From Haloferax marisrubri (lineage in GTDB: Archaea > Halobacteriota > Halobacteria > Halobacteriales > Haloferacaceae), in NCBI RefSeq assembly GCF_001469875.2, contig NZ_LOPW02000005.1, positions 62,001 to 126,000 of the forward strand: DNA of 64,000 bases, given 5' to 3'. Every line of letters starts with the position of its first letter. Position 1 is the stretch's first letter. The translations under genes were made by a program, and so were the position numbers. The notes beneath the pieces were generated by a model that did not search any database, had not been told where the DNA came from, and saw only the letters and a list, made by a program, of their open reading frames with translations. Shown in pieces: positions 38,041 through 46,307 of this stretch.

Positions 38041-39066
38041 ATGGCCGACAACGAGGCCTTCACCTACAACGGCGGGAAGGTCGAGCCGGGCGAGACACAG
38101 GACATCCGGTACGGCATCTCCGAGACGTATCTCGGCGACCCGGTTCGCATCCCCGTCACCATCATCAACGGGGAGCGGCCGGGGCCGACCGTGTTCCTCT
38201 CCGCCGCCGCCCACGGCGACGAACTGAACGGTATCGAGGTCGTCCGCGAGGTGGCGTACGAGTGGGACCTCGCGGACCTCGCGGGCACGCTCGTCTGCAT
38301 GCCGGTGATGAACGTCCCCGCGTTCCTCGCCCAACAGCGGTACCTCCCCATCTACGACCGCGACCTGAATCGGTCGTTCCCGGGCTCCGAGACCTCCACG
38401 GGGGCCAAGCGGATGGCCCACCGCATCTACCAGAACTTCATCGCGCCCTGCGACCTCGGGATCGACTTCCACACGTCGACGCGGGGGCGGACCAACATGC
38501 TCCACGTCCGCGCGGACATGTCCGACCCAGCCGTCGCGCGTCTCGCCAACGCCTTCGGCTCGCACGTCATCATCGACAGTTCCGGGTCCAGCGGGATGCT
38601 CCGGACCGAGTCGTCGGCGAGCGGGACGCCGGCTATCACCGTCGAGATGGGCGAGGCACACCGCTTCCAGCGCGAACTCATCGACGAGGCGCTCGCGGGC
38701 GTCGAGAGCGTCTTCGCCGAGTACGGCCTCCGGGGGACCTCGACGGTCAACTGGCCGGGCTGGCGGACCGTCATCTCGGACGAAAACGAGAAGACGTGGC
38801 TCCGCGCCGACGCGGGCGGCATCGTCGACATGCACCACGACCGCGGCGCGCTCGTCCACGAGGGCGACCGCATCTGCACGATTACGAACCCGTTCAAGGA
38901 CGACAACGTCACCGTCGTCGCCCCCTTCACGGGCCTGCTCGTCGGCGTCCTCGAAAACCCGGTCGTCTACCCCGGGAACCCGCTTTGCCACCTCGTCGAA
39001 CTGAAGGACAAGGTGCGGCGCGTCGTCGAGCGCGAGCAGTCCGGCGCTCCCGAGACGACGCTCTGA
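38041..39066 (+). CDS. AstE/AspA-like zinc metallohydrolase, divergent from RimK fusion
   Basis: A 341-residue enzyme with HGDEL (H58, E61), DLNRSFPG (108-115) and DFHTSTRG (H144), i.e. the M14/AspA zinc triad. A conserved EMGEA (about 204-208) could supply the catalytic Glu. It ends with a beta domain (DAGGIVDMHHDRG). AspA/AstE enzymes deacylate N-acyl amino acids. It is divergent from the RimK-type ligase with a 131-nt shared promoter region. In other genomes rimK and an AspA-like gene are often neighbours, suggesting a common peptide or polyglutamate pathway. Confidence 0.88.
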   Translation: MADNEAFTYNGGKVEPGETQDIRYGISETYLGDPVRIPVTIINGERPGPTVFLSAAAHGDELNGIEVVREVAYEWDLADLAGTLVCMPVMNVPAFLAQQRYLPIYDRDLNRSFPGSETSTGAKRMAHRIYQNFIAPCDLGIDFHTSTRGRTNMLHVRADMSDPAVARLANAFGSHVIIDSSGSSGMLRTESSASGTPAITVEMGEAHRFQRELIDEALAGVESVFAEYGLRGTSTVNWPGWRTVISDENEKTWLRADAGGIVDMHHDRGALVHEGDRICTITNPFKDDNVTVVAPFTGLLVGVLENPVVYPGNPLCHLVELKDKVRRVVEREQSGAPETTL

Positions 39067-39142
39067 GACCGGCCGCTCCGAACTGAGACACACGGGGTCC
39101 GGCGATTCTTGCCAACCCTCACGAAACTCCATACACGTAAGT

Positions 39143-39150
39143 TCTATACC
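39143..39150 (+). promoter_or_regulatory. sdh operon TATA box
   Basis: TCTATACC lies about 30 nt before the sdhC ATG at 39177, matching haloarchaeal spacing for a leaderless or short-leader transcript. Confidence 0.55.
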
Positions 39151-39176
39151 CTCCCCTTCCCGACACTCACAAGAGC

Positions 39177-39572
39177 ATGAGTCAGTCTTACAATCGGGGC
39201 CTCATCGAGGACTTCAGCAGATGGCGGGAGTTCTCGGCCGGCATGTGGGCCTGGATATTCCACAAGTTCACCGGCTGGGTGCTTGTGGGCTATCTCTTTA
39301 CCCACATCGCCGTGTTGTCGACGGCCCTCTCGGGCGCGGCGGCGTACACGAACACGATTCAGGCGCTGGAGAGCCTCCTAGTCGTGCGTATTCTCGAAGT
39401 CGGACTGCTCGCGGTAGCGGTGTTTCACATCCTCAACGGACTGCGACTGCTGTTCGTCGACCTGGGCGTCGGGCTGGAAGCGCAGGACAAGAGCTTCTAC
39501 GCGTCGCTCATCCTGACGGGTGTCATCGTCGTCGCGAGCGTTCCCACGTTCCTCTCGGGGGTGAGCATCTAA
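39177..39572 (+). CDS. sdhC: Succinate dehydrogenase cytochrome b subunit
   Basis: A 131-residue membrane subunit of complex II with three helices. [21 protein letters not shown] carries the first helix and heme-ligand His region, and [14 protein letters not shown] a second. It anchors SdhAB and reduces quinone. The stop overlaps the sdhD ATG by 1 nt (TAATG). Confidence 0.92.
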   Translation: MSQSYNRGLIEDFSRWREFSAGMWAWIFHKFTGWVLVGYLFTHIAVLSTALSGAAAYTNTIQALESLLVVRILEVGLLAVAVFHILNGLRLLFVDLGVGLEAQDKSFYASLILTGVIVVASVPTFLSGVSI

Positions 39573-39943
39573 TGGCAGAACGATACACGTCCTTCGAACC
39601 CGGCGGCCGGCGGTGGCTCTGGCAGCGGCTGACAGCCGCCTTCCTCGTCGTGGTGCTGGCGTTCCACTTCTTCCTGCTCCACTTCGTCAACCACGCCGAC
39701 GAAGTGACGTTCGCCCTCTCACAGGCGCGCATGGAGCAGTTGACGTACTTCTCGCTGATGATCCTGTTCCTCGTCACCGCGACGTTCCACGGGGTCAACG
39801 GCGTCTACAACGCCCTCGTCAACCAGGGCCTCTCCGGCACCCGGAAGACGGCGGTCAAGGCGATTCTCGGTCTCGCGAGCGTCCTCCTCATCGTGCAGGG
39901 CGTCCGCACGGCCCTCGCGTGGGCCGGAGGTGTTCCCATCTAA
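39572..39943 (+). CDS. sdhD: Succinate dehydrogenase membrane anchor subunit
   Basis: A 123-residue protein with three helices starting [36 protein letters not shown] and ATFHGVNGVYNALVN carry His residues for heme/quinone binding. Its ATG overlaps the sdhC stop, and its stop overlaps sdhB in the same TAATG manner. Confidence 0.9.
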   Translation: MAERYTSFEPGGRRWLWQRLTAAFLVVVLAFHFFLLHFVNHADEVTFALSQARMEQLTYFSLMILFLVTATFHGVNGVYNALVNQGLSGTRKTAVKAILGLASVLLIVQGVRTALAWAGGVPI

Positions 39944-40824
39944 TGAGCACGCAAGTTCCCGAATCTGTCGAAGAGGAATCGACCACGGAGACGGCGTCCG
40001 CCGGCAAGCAGAAGCGCGACGCGAAAAAGCGCGAGCGCGCCGAGCGAGTCCAAGAGCAGCGCGAGGCCGAGGCGGCCGAGAAGGCGCGCTCCGCGGACGA
40101 CACGTTCCACCTCAAGGTCTTCCGTTACGACCCCGAGGTGCCGGAGAAACAGGAGCCCCGCTTCGACGACTTCCACGTCCCGTACAAGCAGGGGATGACG
40201 GTCCTCGACGCCCTCATGTGGGCGCGGGACCACTACGACTCCTCGCTTACCTTCCGGCACTCCTGCCGGCAGGCCATCTGCGGGTCCGACGCGCTGTTCG
40301 TCAACGGCTCGCAGCGACTCGGCTGTAAGACCCAGCTGTCGGACCTCTCGGAGCCGATTCGGGTCGAGCCGCTCCCGCACGCCGACGTGGTCAAAGACCT
40401 CGTCGTCGACATGGAGCACTTCTACGACCAGATGGAGTCGGTCGAGCCGTACTTCCAGACGAACTCGCTTCCGGACGGCGAACTCGACGAGCAGCGCCAG
40501 ACGCGCGAGAACCGCGAGAAGGTCAAGATGTCCACCCGCTGCATCTGGTGTAGCGCGTGTATGTCCTCGTGTAACATCGCCGCCGGCGACAACGAGTACC
40601 TCGGTCCCGCGGCCATCAACAAGGCCTACCGCTTCGCCATGGACGAACGCGAGGGCGAGGACATGAAACAGCGCCGCCTCGAAATCCTCGAACAGGAACA
40701 CGGCGTCTGGCGCTGTCAGACCCAGTTCTCCTGTACCGAGGTGTGCCCGAAGGACATCCCCCTCACGGAGCACATCCAGGAACTCAAGCGCGAGGCGATT
40801 AAGAACAACCTGAAGTTCTGGTGA
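39943..40824 (+). CDS. sdhB: Succinate dehydrogenase iron-sulphur subunit
   Basis: A 293-residue subunit with an extra N-terminal acidic/basic coiled extension of about 50 residues (DAKKRERAERVQEQREAEAAEK). The 2Fe-2S cluster region is FRHSCRQAICGSDALFVNG...LGCK, followed by CIWCSACMSSCN (4Fe-4S/3Fe-4S) and CQTQFSCTEVCPKDIP. It transfers electrons from SdhA to the membrane subunits. Confidence 0.94.
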   Translation: MSTQVPESVEEESTTETASAGKQKRDAKKRERAERVQEQREAEAAEKARSADDTFHLKVFRYDPEVPEKQEPRFDDFHVPYKQGMTVLDALMWARDHYDSSLTFRHSCRQAICGSDALFVNGSQRLGCKTQLSDLSEPIRVEPLPHADVVKDLVVDMEHFYDQMESVEPYFQTNSLPDGELDEQRQTRENREKVKMSTRCIWCSACMSSCNIAAGDNEYLGPAAINKAYRFAMDEREGEDMKQRRLEILEQEHGVWRCQTQFSCTEVCPKDIPLTEHIQELKREAIKNNLKFW

Positions 40825-40879
40825 ACTTCCCGGTGAAACCCTGAAGTTCGACCAACCCTACGACACACCCAAACACACC

Positions 40880-42727
40880 ATGTACGAACACGACGTTATC
40901 GTAGTCGGCGCGGGCGGGGCGGGCCTGCGCGCGGCGATTGCGGCACACGAGGAAGGGGCCGACGTGGCCATCGTGTCGAAGCTCCACCCGGTCCGAAGTC
41001 ACACGGGCGCGGCGGAGGGCGGCATCAACGCCGCGCTCCGCGAAGGCGACTCGTGGGAGGACCACGCGTACGACACGATGAAGGGCTCGGACTATCTGGC
41101 AGACGCGCCGGCGGCCGAGACCCTCTGTAAGGACAGCCCGAAAGAGACCATCAAGCTCGAACACTGGGGGATGGCGTTCTCCCGTGACGACGACGGCCGC
41201 GTCAGTCAGCGACCGTTCGGTGGGCTCTCGTTCCCGCGGACCACCTACGCGGGCGCGGAGACGGGCCACCAGCTGCTCCACACGATGTACGAGCAGCTCG
41301 TCAAGCGCGGCATCAAGGTCTACGACGAGTGGCACGTGACCCGACTGGCCGTCTCCGACGAGGAGAAGCCCGAGGACCGAAACTGTCACGGCATCGTCGC
41401 CTACGACGTGCAGACCGGACAGGTTGAGGGCTTCCGCGCCCGCAACGGCGTCATCCTCGCCACCGGCGGTCTCGGACAGGTCTACGACCACACGACGAAC
41501 GCGGTCGCCAACACCGGCGACGGCGTCGCCATGGCCTACCGCGCCGGCGCGCCGATGGAGGACATGGAGTTCATCCAGTTCCACCCGACGACGCTCCCCT
41601 CGACGGGCGTCCTCATCACCGAGGGTGTCCGCGGCGAGGGCGGTATCCTCTACAACGAGGACGGCGAGCGCTTCATGTTCGAGTACGGCTACGCGAACAA
41701 CCTCGGCGAACTCGCCTCGCGCGACGTTGTCTCCCGGGCCGAACTCACGGAGGTCAACGAGGGCCGCGGCATCGAAGACGAGTACGTCCACCTCGACATG
41801 CGCCACCTCGGTGAGGAGCGCATCATCGACCGCCTCGAGAACATCGTCCACCTCTCGGAGGACTTCGAGGGCGTCAACCCCCTCGAAGCGCCGATGCCGG
41901 TCAAGCCCGGCCAGCACTACGCGATGGGCGGTATCGAGACCGACGAGAACGGCGAGACGTGCATCTCCGGCCTCTACGCGGCCGGTGAGTGCGCCTGCGC
42001 GTCCGTCCACGGCGGCAACCGCCTCGGCGGCAACGCGCTCCCCGAACTCATCGTCTTCGGGAAGCGCGCCGGCCACCACGCCGCGGGCAAGGACATGGAG
42101 GAAGCCGAAATCACGACCGGCAAGGTCGGCGACTACGAACTCGGCGAGGTCGACTCGCCGGTCGAACTCGGCGAAGCCGGTATCGGCGAGGACGCCGTCG
42201 CGGACGGCGGGACGGCGGCAGACGCCGGCGCGTCCGCCTCCGGGGCCGACCTCGTCCAGCGCGCCGTCGAAGACGAGCGCGAGACCATCGACACCCTCCT
42301 GGAGCGAGAAGACGGCATCCAGCAGGCCGAGATTCGCGAGCGCGTCCAGAAGTCGATGACGCGCAACGTGAACGTCTTCCGCGAGGAGTCGGCGCTCAAG
42401 GACGCGCTCCGCGACATCCGCGAGGCGCGTGAACTCTACCAGGACGTGTTCGTCGGCGACAAGTCGCGGACGTTCAACACGGACCTCCTCCAGACGCTGG
42501 AGACGCGCAACATCCTCGACATCGCGGAGGCAATCACGCTCGGCGCGCTCGCGCGCAACGAGTTCCGCGGTGCCCACTGGCGCAAGGAGTACCAAGAGCG
42601 CCGCGACGAGGAGTGGCTCAAGCACACGATGCTCTCGTGGAACGACGGCCGCCCGGAACTCTGGTACAAGCCGGTCATCCTCGAAGGCGAGAACAAGACG
42701 TACGAGCCGAAGATTCGGAGCTACTGA
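40880..42727 (+). CDS. sdhA: Succinate dehydrogenase flavoprotein subunit
   Basis: A 615-residue catalytic subunit. The FAD-binding start is VVGAGGAGLRAAIAA; then SHTGAAEGGINAAL, with the FAD-attachment His region; HPTTLPSTGVLITEGVRGEGG is the substrate Thr/His/Arg region; and HYAMGGI and GECACASVHGGNRLGGNAL follow. A 55-nt gap separates it from sdhB. An acidic Ala/Asp-rich stretch (about 425-460) is typical of haloarchaeal forms. Confidence 0.95.
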   Translation: MYEHDVIVVGAGGAGLRAAIAAHEEGADVAIVSKLHPVRSHTGAAEGGINAALREGDSWEDHAYDTMKGSDYLADAPAAETLCKDSPKETIKLEHWGMAFSRDDDGRVSQRPFGGLSFPRTTYAGAETGHQLLHTMYEQLVKRGIKVYDEWHVTRLAVSDEEKPEDRNCHGIVAYDVQTGQVEGFRARNGVILATGGLGQVYDHTTNAVANTGDGVAMAYRAGAPMEDMEFIQFHPTTLPSTGVLITEGVRGEGGILYNEDGERFMFEYGYANNLGELASRDVVSRAELTEVNEGRGIEDEYVHLDMRHLGEERIIDRLENIVHLSEDFEGVNPLEAPMPVKPGQHYAMGGIETDENGETCISGLYAAGECACASVHGGNRLGGNALPELIVFGKRAGHHAAGKDMEEAEITTGKVGDYELGEVDSPVELGEAGIGEDAVADGGTAADAGASASGADLVQRAVEDERETIDTLLEREDGIQQAEIRERVQKSMTRNVNVFREESALKDALRDIREARELYQDVFVGDKSRTFNTDLLQTLETRNILDIAEAITLGALARNEFRGAHWRKEYQERRDEEWLKHTMLSWNDGRPELWYKPVILEGENKTYEPKIRSY

Positions 42728-42885
42728 GCCGACCTCGGCCCGTCCGAGTCGCGGACGACCTTCTCTTTCGACGCCGACACGACCCGACGCAGAGCGGCGC
42801 ACCGACGGCGCTCACCCCGTCAAACCGTGAGACTGCGACCGAGTCCACCAACGGCTATTTGCCCGCTCGACCCTTACGTCCGACC

Positions 42886-42983
42886 GGAAGGGTGGCTCAG
42901 TGGTAGAGCACACCGGCACAGGCCCTCACGGTCGGTCCGGTGGTTTTCAATGGCTTCGCGTGGTTCGACTCCCGCCCCTTCCG
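42886..42983 (+). tRNA. tRNA-like gene with atypical anticodon arm (identity uncertain)
   Basis: A 98-nt RNA. The acceptor GGAAGGG (42886-42892) pairs with CCCTTCC (42976-42982), and the D-stem GCTC/GAGC (42895-42898 with 42906-42909) is perfect. The T-loop TTCGACT (42964-42970) is present, but its stem GCGTGG/CCCGC needs a bulged U. In place of a 17-nt anticodon arm there is a longer arm: CACCGG/CCGGTG (42911-42916 with 42937-42942), an internal loop, then GGCC/GGTC (42921-42924 with 42930-42933). No anticodon is certain. It may be an intron-bearing tRNA, a pseudogene or a tRNA-like RNA. A TATA-like CTATTTG lies about 30 nt upstream. Confidence 0.5.
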
Positions 42984-43208
42984 TCTCGAAACCGCGGGCC
43001 GTCGAGGCGCGAGCGCGCCGAGTGGACCGCGACTCGCTTCGTTCGACGACAGTCGAAGTCGGCGGCGTCGAACGCCGCATTTCATACAATGTATATTCGT
43101 GACGGATACAACGATTCTCCCGAATTCGGGACGTTCGAAGCCTCACTCTCGTCCTCTGTTCTTCGACGATTGTTGTAAGAGAGTTTTATTATCGTCGAAG
43201 CAAAGAGG

Positions 43209-43439
43209 ATGACAACGACCATGCAACAGACGGTTCCGACCATCGAAGTCCCCGGCGAACTCGAATCGCCCTCGGCCAAACTCGTGTACCTCTATCTCAC
43301 CACGAACGACGGCGCGTCCATCACCGACCTGCAAAACGGGCTGGAGATGAAGAAAATCGCTCTCTACAGCATTCTCAGTACGCTCTCGAAGCGCGGCTTC
43401 GTCCGACAGGACGCCGAACACTACCACGTCGCTCAGTAA
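43209..43439 (+). CDS. Small MarR/HTH-type protein (76 aa)
   Basis: Starts MTTTMQQTVPTIEVPGELES. Residues about 20-72 are a winged helix (SPSAKLVYLYLTTND, ASITDLQNGLEMKKIALYSIL, STLSKRGFVRQD). It is likely a stand-alone DNA-binding regulator. A GTTTTATTA box about 26 nt before the ATG at 43209 supports this start. Confidence 0.78.
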   Translation: MTTTMQQTVPTIEVPGELESPSAKLVYLYLTTNDGASITDLQNGLEMKKIALYSILSTLSKRGFVRQDAEHYHVAQ

Positions 43440-43451
43440 CGGTCCGGTCCG

Positions 43452-43610
43452 TTAGTGATTTCTCGGTGAACGCGCCGCTCGCACCTGTGCGCCGTCGCGA
43501 ACCATATCCTCGCAGTTCGGGCAGACGCGCGGATTCTCCATGCCATCGGGGGTGAAGACTCGGGCGTATGCGGGCGTCACGAACGAACCACAGTTCTGAC
43601 ATTCCGGCAT
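43452..43610 (-). CDS. Small CPxCG-type zinc-finger protein (52 aa)
   Basis: Sequence begins MPECQNCGSFVTPAYARV and has two Cys pairs, CQNC (4-7) and CPNC (30-33), of the zinc-ribbon type frequent in haloarchaea. Ends SPRNH. A TATA-like CTTATGTG about 28 nt before the ATG at 43610 supports a leaderless gene. Partners are unknown; such proteins often bind nucleic acid or proteins. Confidence 0.72.
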   Translation of the reverse strand: MPECQNCGSFVTPAYARVFTPDGMENPRVCPNCEDMVRDGAQVRAARSPRNH

Positions 43611-43651
43611 GGTAACTAGTATCCTCCATGAATATCACATAAGTTTTCTCC

Positions 43652-43738
43652 CTACCCGAGTGCGAGAATCAAGCCGACGAGGAGGAGCGCGAAGATGAGA
43701 AGCGTCACGGCGAGCATGAACTGGTCGGTCGCGTTCAT
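43652..43738 (-). CDS. Tiny single-helix membrane protein (28 aa)
   Basis: The 28 residues run MNATDQFMLAVTLLIFALLL and on to a final LG; almost all of residues 8-27 would span the membrane. A TTTTATCTTT box about 28 nt upstream of the ATG at 43738 is well placed for a leaderless transcript. A genuine gene is plausible but cannot be proven from length. Confidence 0.45.
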   Translation of the reverse strand: MNATDQFMLAVTLLIFALLLVGLILALG

Positions 43739-43885
43739 ACCGAACAGGACGTTCCGGGTAAAGATAAAATTCCGTCTCGACGGCCGTCAACCGGCACGCA
43801 GGACGGCGTTCTCTGATTTTCTCCCACGATAACGAGGGGGTAGAACTAAATTCCTCGCCTCCGTCGGTCCCGTAACGGTCCTCCA

Positions 43886-44305
43886 ATGGAGTTCGTGTAC
43901 GCGCTGTCTGGGTTGTTCGCCGGGCTCTTTCTCGGAGCCGTGGCTGTCGTGACCGCGCTCACGTACACGCCCTACGGCGCGTCGCTGTTCGACACCGCGA
44001 TAACGGCGTTAACCGGCGTCACGCTCCAACTGGGCAATCTCCTGTTCATCTCAGCGCTCACCGCATTCGCGTTCGAAGGACTGGCGATGAGCGGCATTCG
44101 GTACCCCGTCGTCGTCCCCGCGGCGTTCGCGTACGTACTGACCCACGTCACCGTCTACTACTCGTGCATCCGCATCACCGACCTCCAGTCGGAGCCGCTC
44201 GACCCCGACATTATCATCAAGCATAACCCGTTCCGCGCGCTCGTCCTCGGCGTGCCGGGGTCGCTCCTTCTCATCCGCGTGCGGTCGCCCGCCCGCCGGA
44301 ACTGA
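43886..44305 (+). CDS. Hypothetical membrane protein (139 aa)
   Basis: Starts MEFVYALSGLFAGLFLGAVA. About four hydrophobic helices, ending in an Arg-rich tail VRSPARRN. No conserved motif was recognised. It is convergent with tRNA-Thr and the GNAT gene. Confidence 0.68.
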   Translation: MEFVYALSGLFAGLFLGAVAVVTALTYTPYGASLFDTAITALTGVTLQLGNLLFISALTAFAFEGLAMSGIRYPVVVPAAFAYVLTHVTVYYSCIRITDLQSEPLDPDIIIKHNPFRALVLGVPGSLLLIRVRSPARRN

Positions 44306-44387
44306 CGGCGCGTCGGCGCGGCTCTCGGTGCGACTGTGGCTCGTGACGGACGAGGCGAAGTAGGAACCCGAGCGAAACGGCGAGAGA

Positions 44388-44461
44388 AGCCAGGAGTGGG
44401 ATTTGAACCCACGAAGTCTCGATTACAAGTCGAGTGCATGAACCGCCCATGCTCTCCTGGC
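44388..44461 (-). tRNA. tRNA-Thr (anticodon TGT)
   Basis: A 74-nt tRNA. The acceptor GCCAGGA pairs with TCCTGGC, and the discriminator is T. The anticodon stem CTCGA/TCGAG holds CTTGTAA with anticodon TGT at 44425-44427. T-arm GTGGGTTCAAATCCCAC. Unlike the Leu, Glu and Ser tRNAs here, its 3' side carries no tRNA-end module. Confidence 0.95.
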
Positions 44462-44472
44462 GCGTCTGTCGA

Positions 44473-45039
44473 TTACCGGTCCTCCTTTGAGTGTGTATCG
44501 TTTCGCATCGATTTCTCCAGTTCGACGCGGTGCGGTCGATAGCCGTGTCGCCGGTAGAACCGACGGGCGGCGGCGTTGTCCGCAAGCACGTCCAGCGCGA
44601 CGGTATCGGCTCCGGCGTCCTCGAGCGCGGCCTCTGCGGCCGTCAGCAGTCGCGTGCCCACACCGGCGTCTCGGTGCGCCGGACGGACGAACAGGTTCCG
44701 AATCATCCCCCGTGTCGCGTCCTGTTCGTACGCCCCCGCCTCGATGTCGAACATGACGAAGCCGAGGATGTCGCCCGCCTCCGCGTCCTCCACGCCTTCC
44801 GCGCCGCTTCTGTCGCCTCCGCCGTCTCTGCCGGTCTCTCCGGTCGCGTCGTTCTCCTGTCCCTCTCGGGCGACGAGCACGCCGTCGGCGGCGACGTGTC
44901 GCGCCAGCGCCTCCCGAATCGGTGTTCGGTTGGCGTCGGCGCGGAGGTGCGACCCGAACGCCCGCTGGTCCGCGGCGAGTTCGACCCACAGGTCGTCGAG
45001 GTCGTCGAGGTCCGAAAACGCCGCCGAACTGACGCGCAT
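44473..45039 (-). CDS. GNAT family N-acetyltransferase
   Basis: A 188-residue acetyltransferase. The acetyl-CoA motif A is IRNLFVRPAHRDAGVGTRLLTAAEAAL (Q/RxxGxG/A pattern), and ALDVLADNAAARRFYRRHGYRPH is motif B. A charged insert of about 30 residues (GQENDATGETGRDGGGDRS) splits the N-terminal region and is unusual for the fold. Substrate unknown. Confidence 0.9.
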   Translation of the reverse strand: MRVSSAAFSDLDDLDDLWVELAADQRAFGSHLRADANRTPIREALARHVAADGVLVAREGQENDATGETGRDGGGDRSGAEGVEDAEAGDILGFVMFDIEAGAYEQDATRGMIRNLFVRPAHRDAGVGTRLLTAAEAALEDAGADTVALDVLADNAAARRFYRRHGYRPHRVELEKSMRNDTHSKEDR

Positions 45040-45153
45040 GGGGGTCTGTCGTGGCTCTATCCGCTTTTAAGTGTCGCCGATTTGGGCCGAATTCGAGTAA
45101 TCGAGGTCCTGCGGGGTGCCAAGCGGGGTCAGTAAAGACGACCGATGAAGAAA

Positions 45154-45172
45154 GATTTATCTATGTTTATCG
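45154..45172 (+). promoter_or_regulatory. liv operon promoter
   Basis: Two overlapping TATA-like elements, GATTTATCTA and ATGTTTATCG, lie 29-47 nt before the livH ATG at 45201. A TGAGGATAG sequence just upstream could act as a weak ribosome-binding site. Confidence 0.55.
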
Positions 45173-45200
45173 TCCGCACATATCATGAGGATAGTTATCA

Positions 45201-46307
45201 ATGGGTATTGCCGAAACCTACTCCCGTGGCAGGCAGTTCGCCATCGAGCGTCCGTTCGCGCTCGTCTTGGCGGTCATCGTAGTCGTACTTCTCGGTGACT
45301 TGCTTCGCGGGTTAGCAACAGGGCAGACGCAGTTTGCCGACATTGGCACGCTCGTCTGGGATGGTCTGATGCGGGGGCTCGTAATCGGCCTCGCGGGCAT
45401 CGGGTTGTCGATGACGTACAGCATTCTAAACTTCGCTAATTTCTCGCACGGCGACTACATCACGGCCGGGGCGTTCTCGGGGTGGGCGACGACGTACCTC
45501 ATCGCCGGGTTGGGACGCGCCGACATCGGCGCGCTCCTGCTCGTCGGGGCCGGGGGGTCGGTCTACGGCGGGACGCTCGGTATCGGGATGCTCTCGACGC
45601 CGCTCGCGGTCGTCGCCGGCATCGTCGTCTCCGGTGCGTTCGCCATCGCGCTGTCGCTGGCGGTCGACCGCACCATCTTCAAACCGATTCGGAACGAGGA
45701 CGGCATCACGCTCCTCATCACGAGCATCGGGGTCGCGTTCGCGCTCCGCTACCTGATGCAGTTCGTCTTCGGCTCTGACGTGCGCGGCACGACCGCTCAG
45801 CCGCCCTCGGTATCGCTGTACTTCATCGACGGCACGGTCTTCATCAACGCGCACGACATCACGCTCCTCGTGGTCGCCTCGGCGCTGATGCTCGGGGTTC
45901 ACGTGCTCTTACAGCGGACGAAACTCGGCAAGGCGATGCGCGCGATGGCCGACAACAAGGACCTCGCGCTCATCACCGGTATCTCGACCGAGCGCGTCGT
46001 CCGCGCGACGTGGATTATCGGCGGCGGGCTGACCGGGGTCGCCGGGTACATGTTCATTCTCTGGAAGGGGACCCTCGGGTTCAACGACGGGTGGCTCCTG
46101 TTGCTTCTCATCTTCGCCGCGGTCATCCTCGGCGGCATCGGCTCCATCTACGGGGCCATCGCCGGCGGCCTCGTCATCGGGCTGACGGCGTCGATGTCGG
46201 TCCTGTGGATTCCCTCGGCGTTCTCGCGGGCCGCGGCCTTCGTCGTCATGATCGTCATCCTCCTCGTGAAACCGTCCGGGCTGTTCAGCGGGAGGGCGAC
46301 CGCATGA
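45201..46307 (+). CDS. livH: Branched-chain amino-acid ABC transporter permease LivH
   Basis: A 368-residue permease with about eight helices: LVWDGLMRGLVIGLAGIGLSMTYSILNFANFSHGDYITAG (quoted in parts: LVWDGLMRGLVIGLAG, FANFSHGDYITAGAF) is the typical LivH N-terminus, and GVAGYMFILWKGT and ILGGIGSIYGAIAGGLVIG are the C-terminal half. It forms the channel with LivM and imports branched-chain amino acids. The four genes overlap by 4-8 nt. Confidence 0.93.
   Translation: MGIAETYSRGRQFAIERPFALVLAVIVVVLLGDLLRGLATGQTQFADIGTLVWDGLMRGLVIGLAGIGLSMTYSILNFANFSHGDYITAGAFSGWATTYLIAGLGRADIGALLLVGAGGSVYGGTLGIGMLSTPLAVVAGIVVSGAFAIALSLAVDRTIFKPIRNEDGITLLITSIGVAFALRYLMQFVFGSDVRGTTAQPPSVSLYFIDGTVFINAHDITLLVVASALMLGVHVLLQRTKLGKAMRAMADNKDLALITGISTERVVRATWIIGGGLTGVAGYMFILWKGTLGFNDGWLLLLLIFAAVILGGIGSIYGAIAGGLVIGLTASMSVLWIPSAFSRAAAFVVMIVILLVKPSGLFSGRATA

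Noticed and set aside
44306..44387. A tRNA-end module on the 3' side of tRNA-Thr
   Set aside because: No direct repeat of the tRNA 3' end, no inverted TTCAAATC copy and no core sequence found there.
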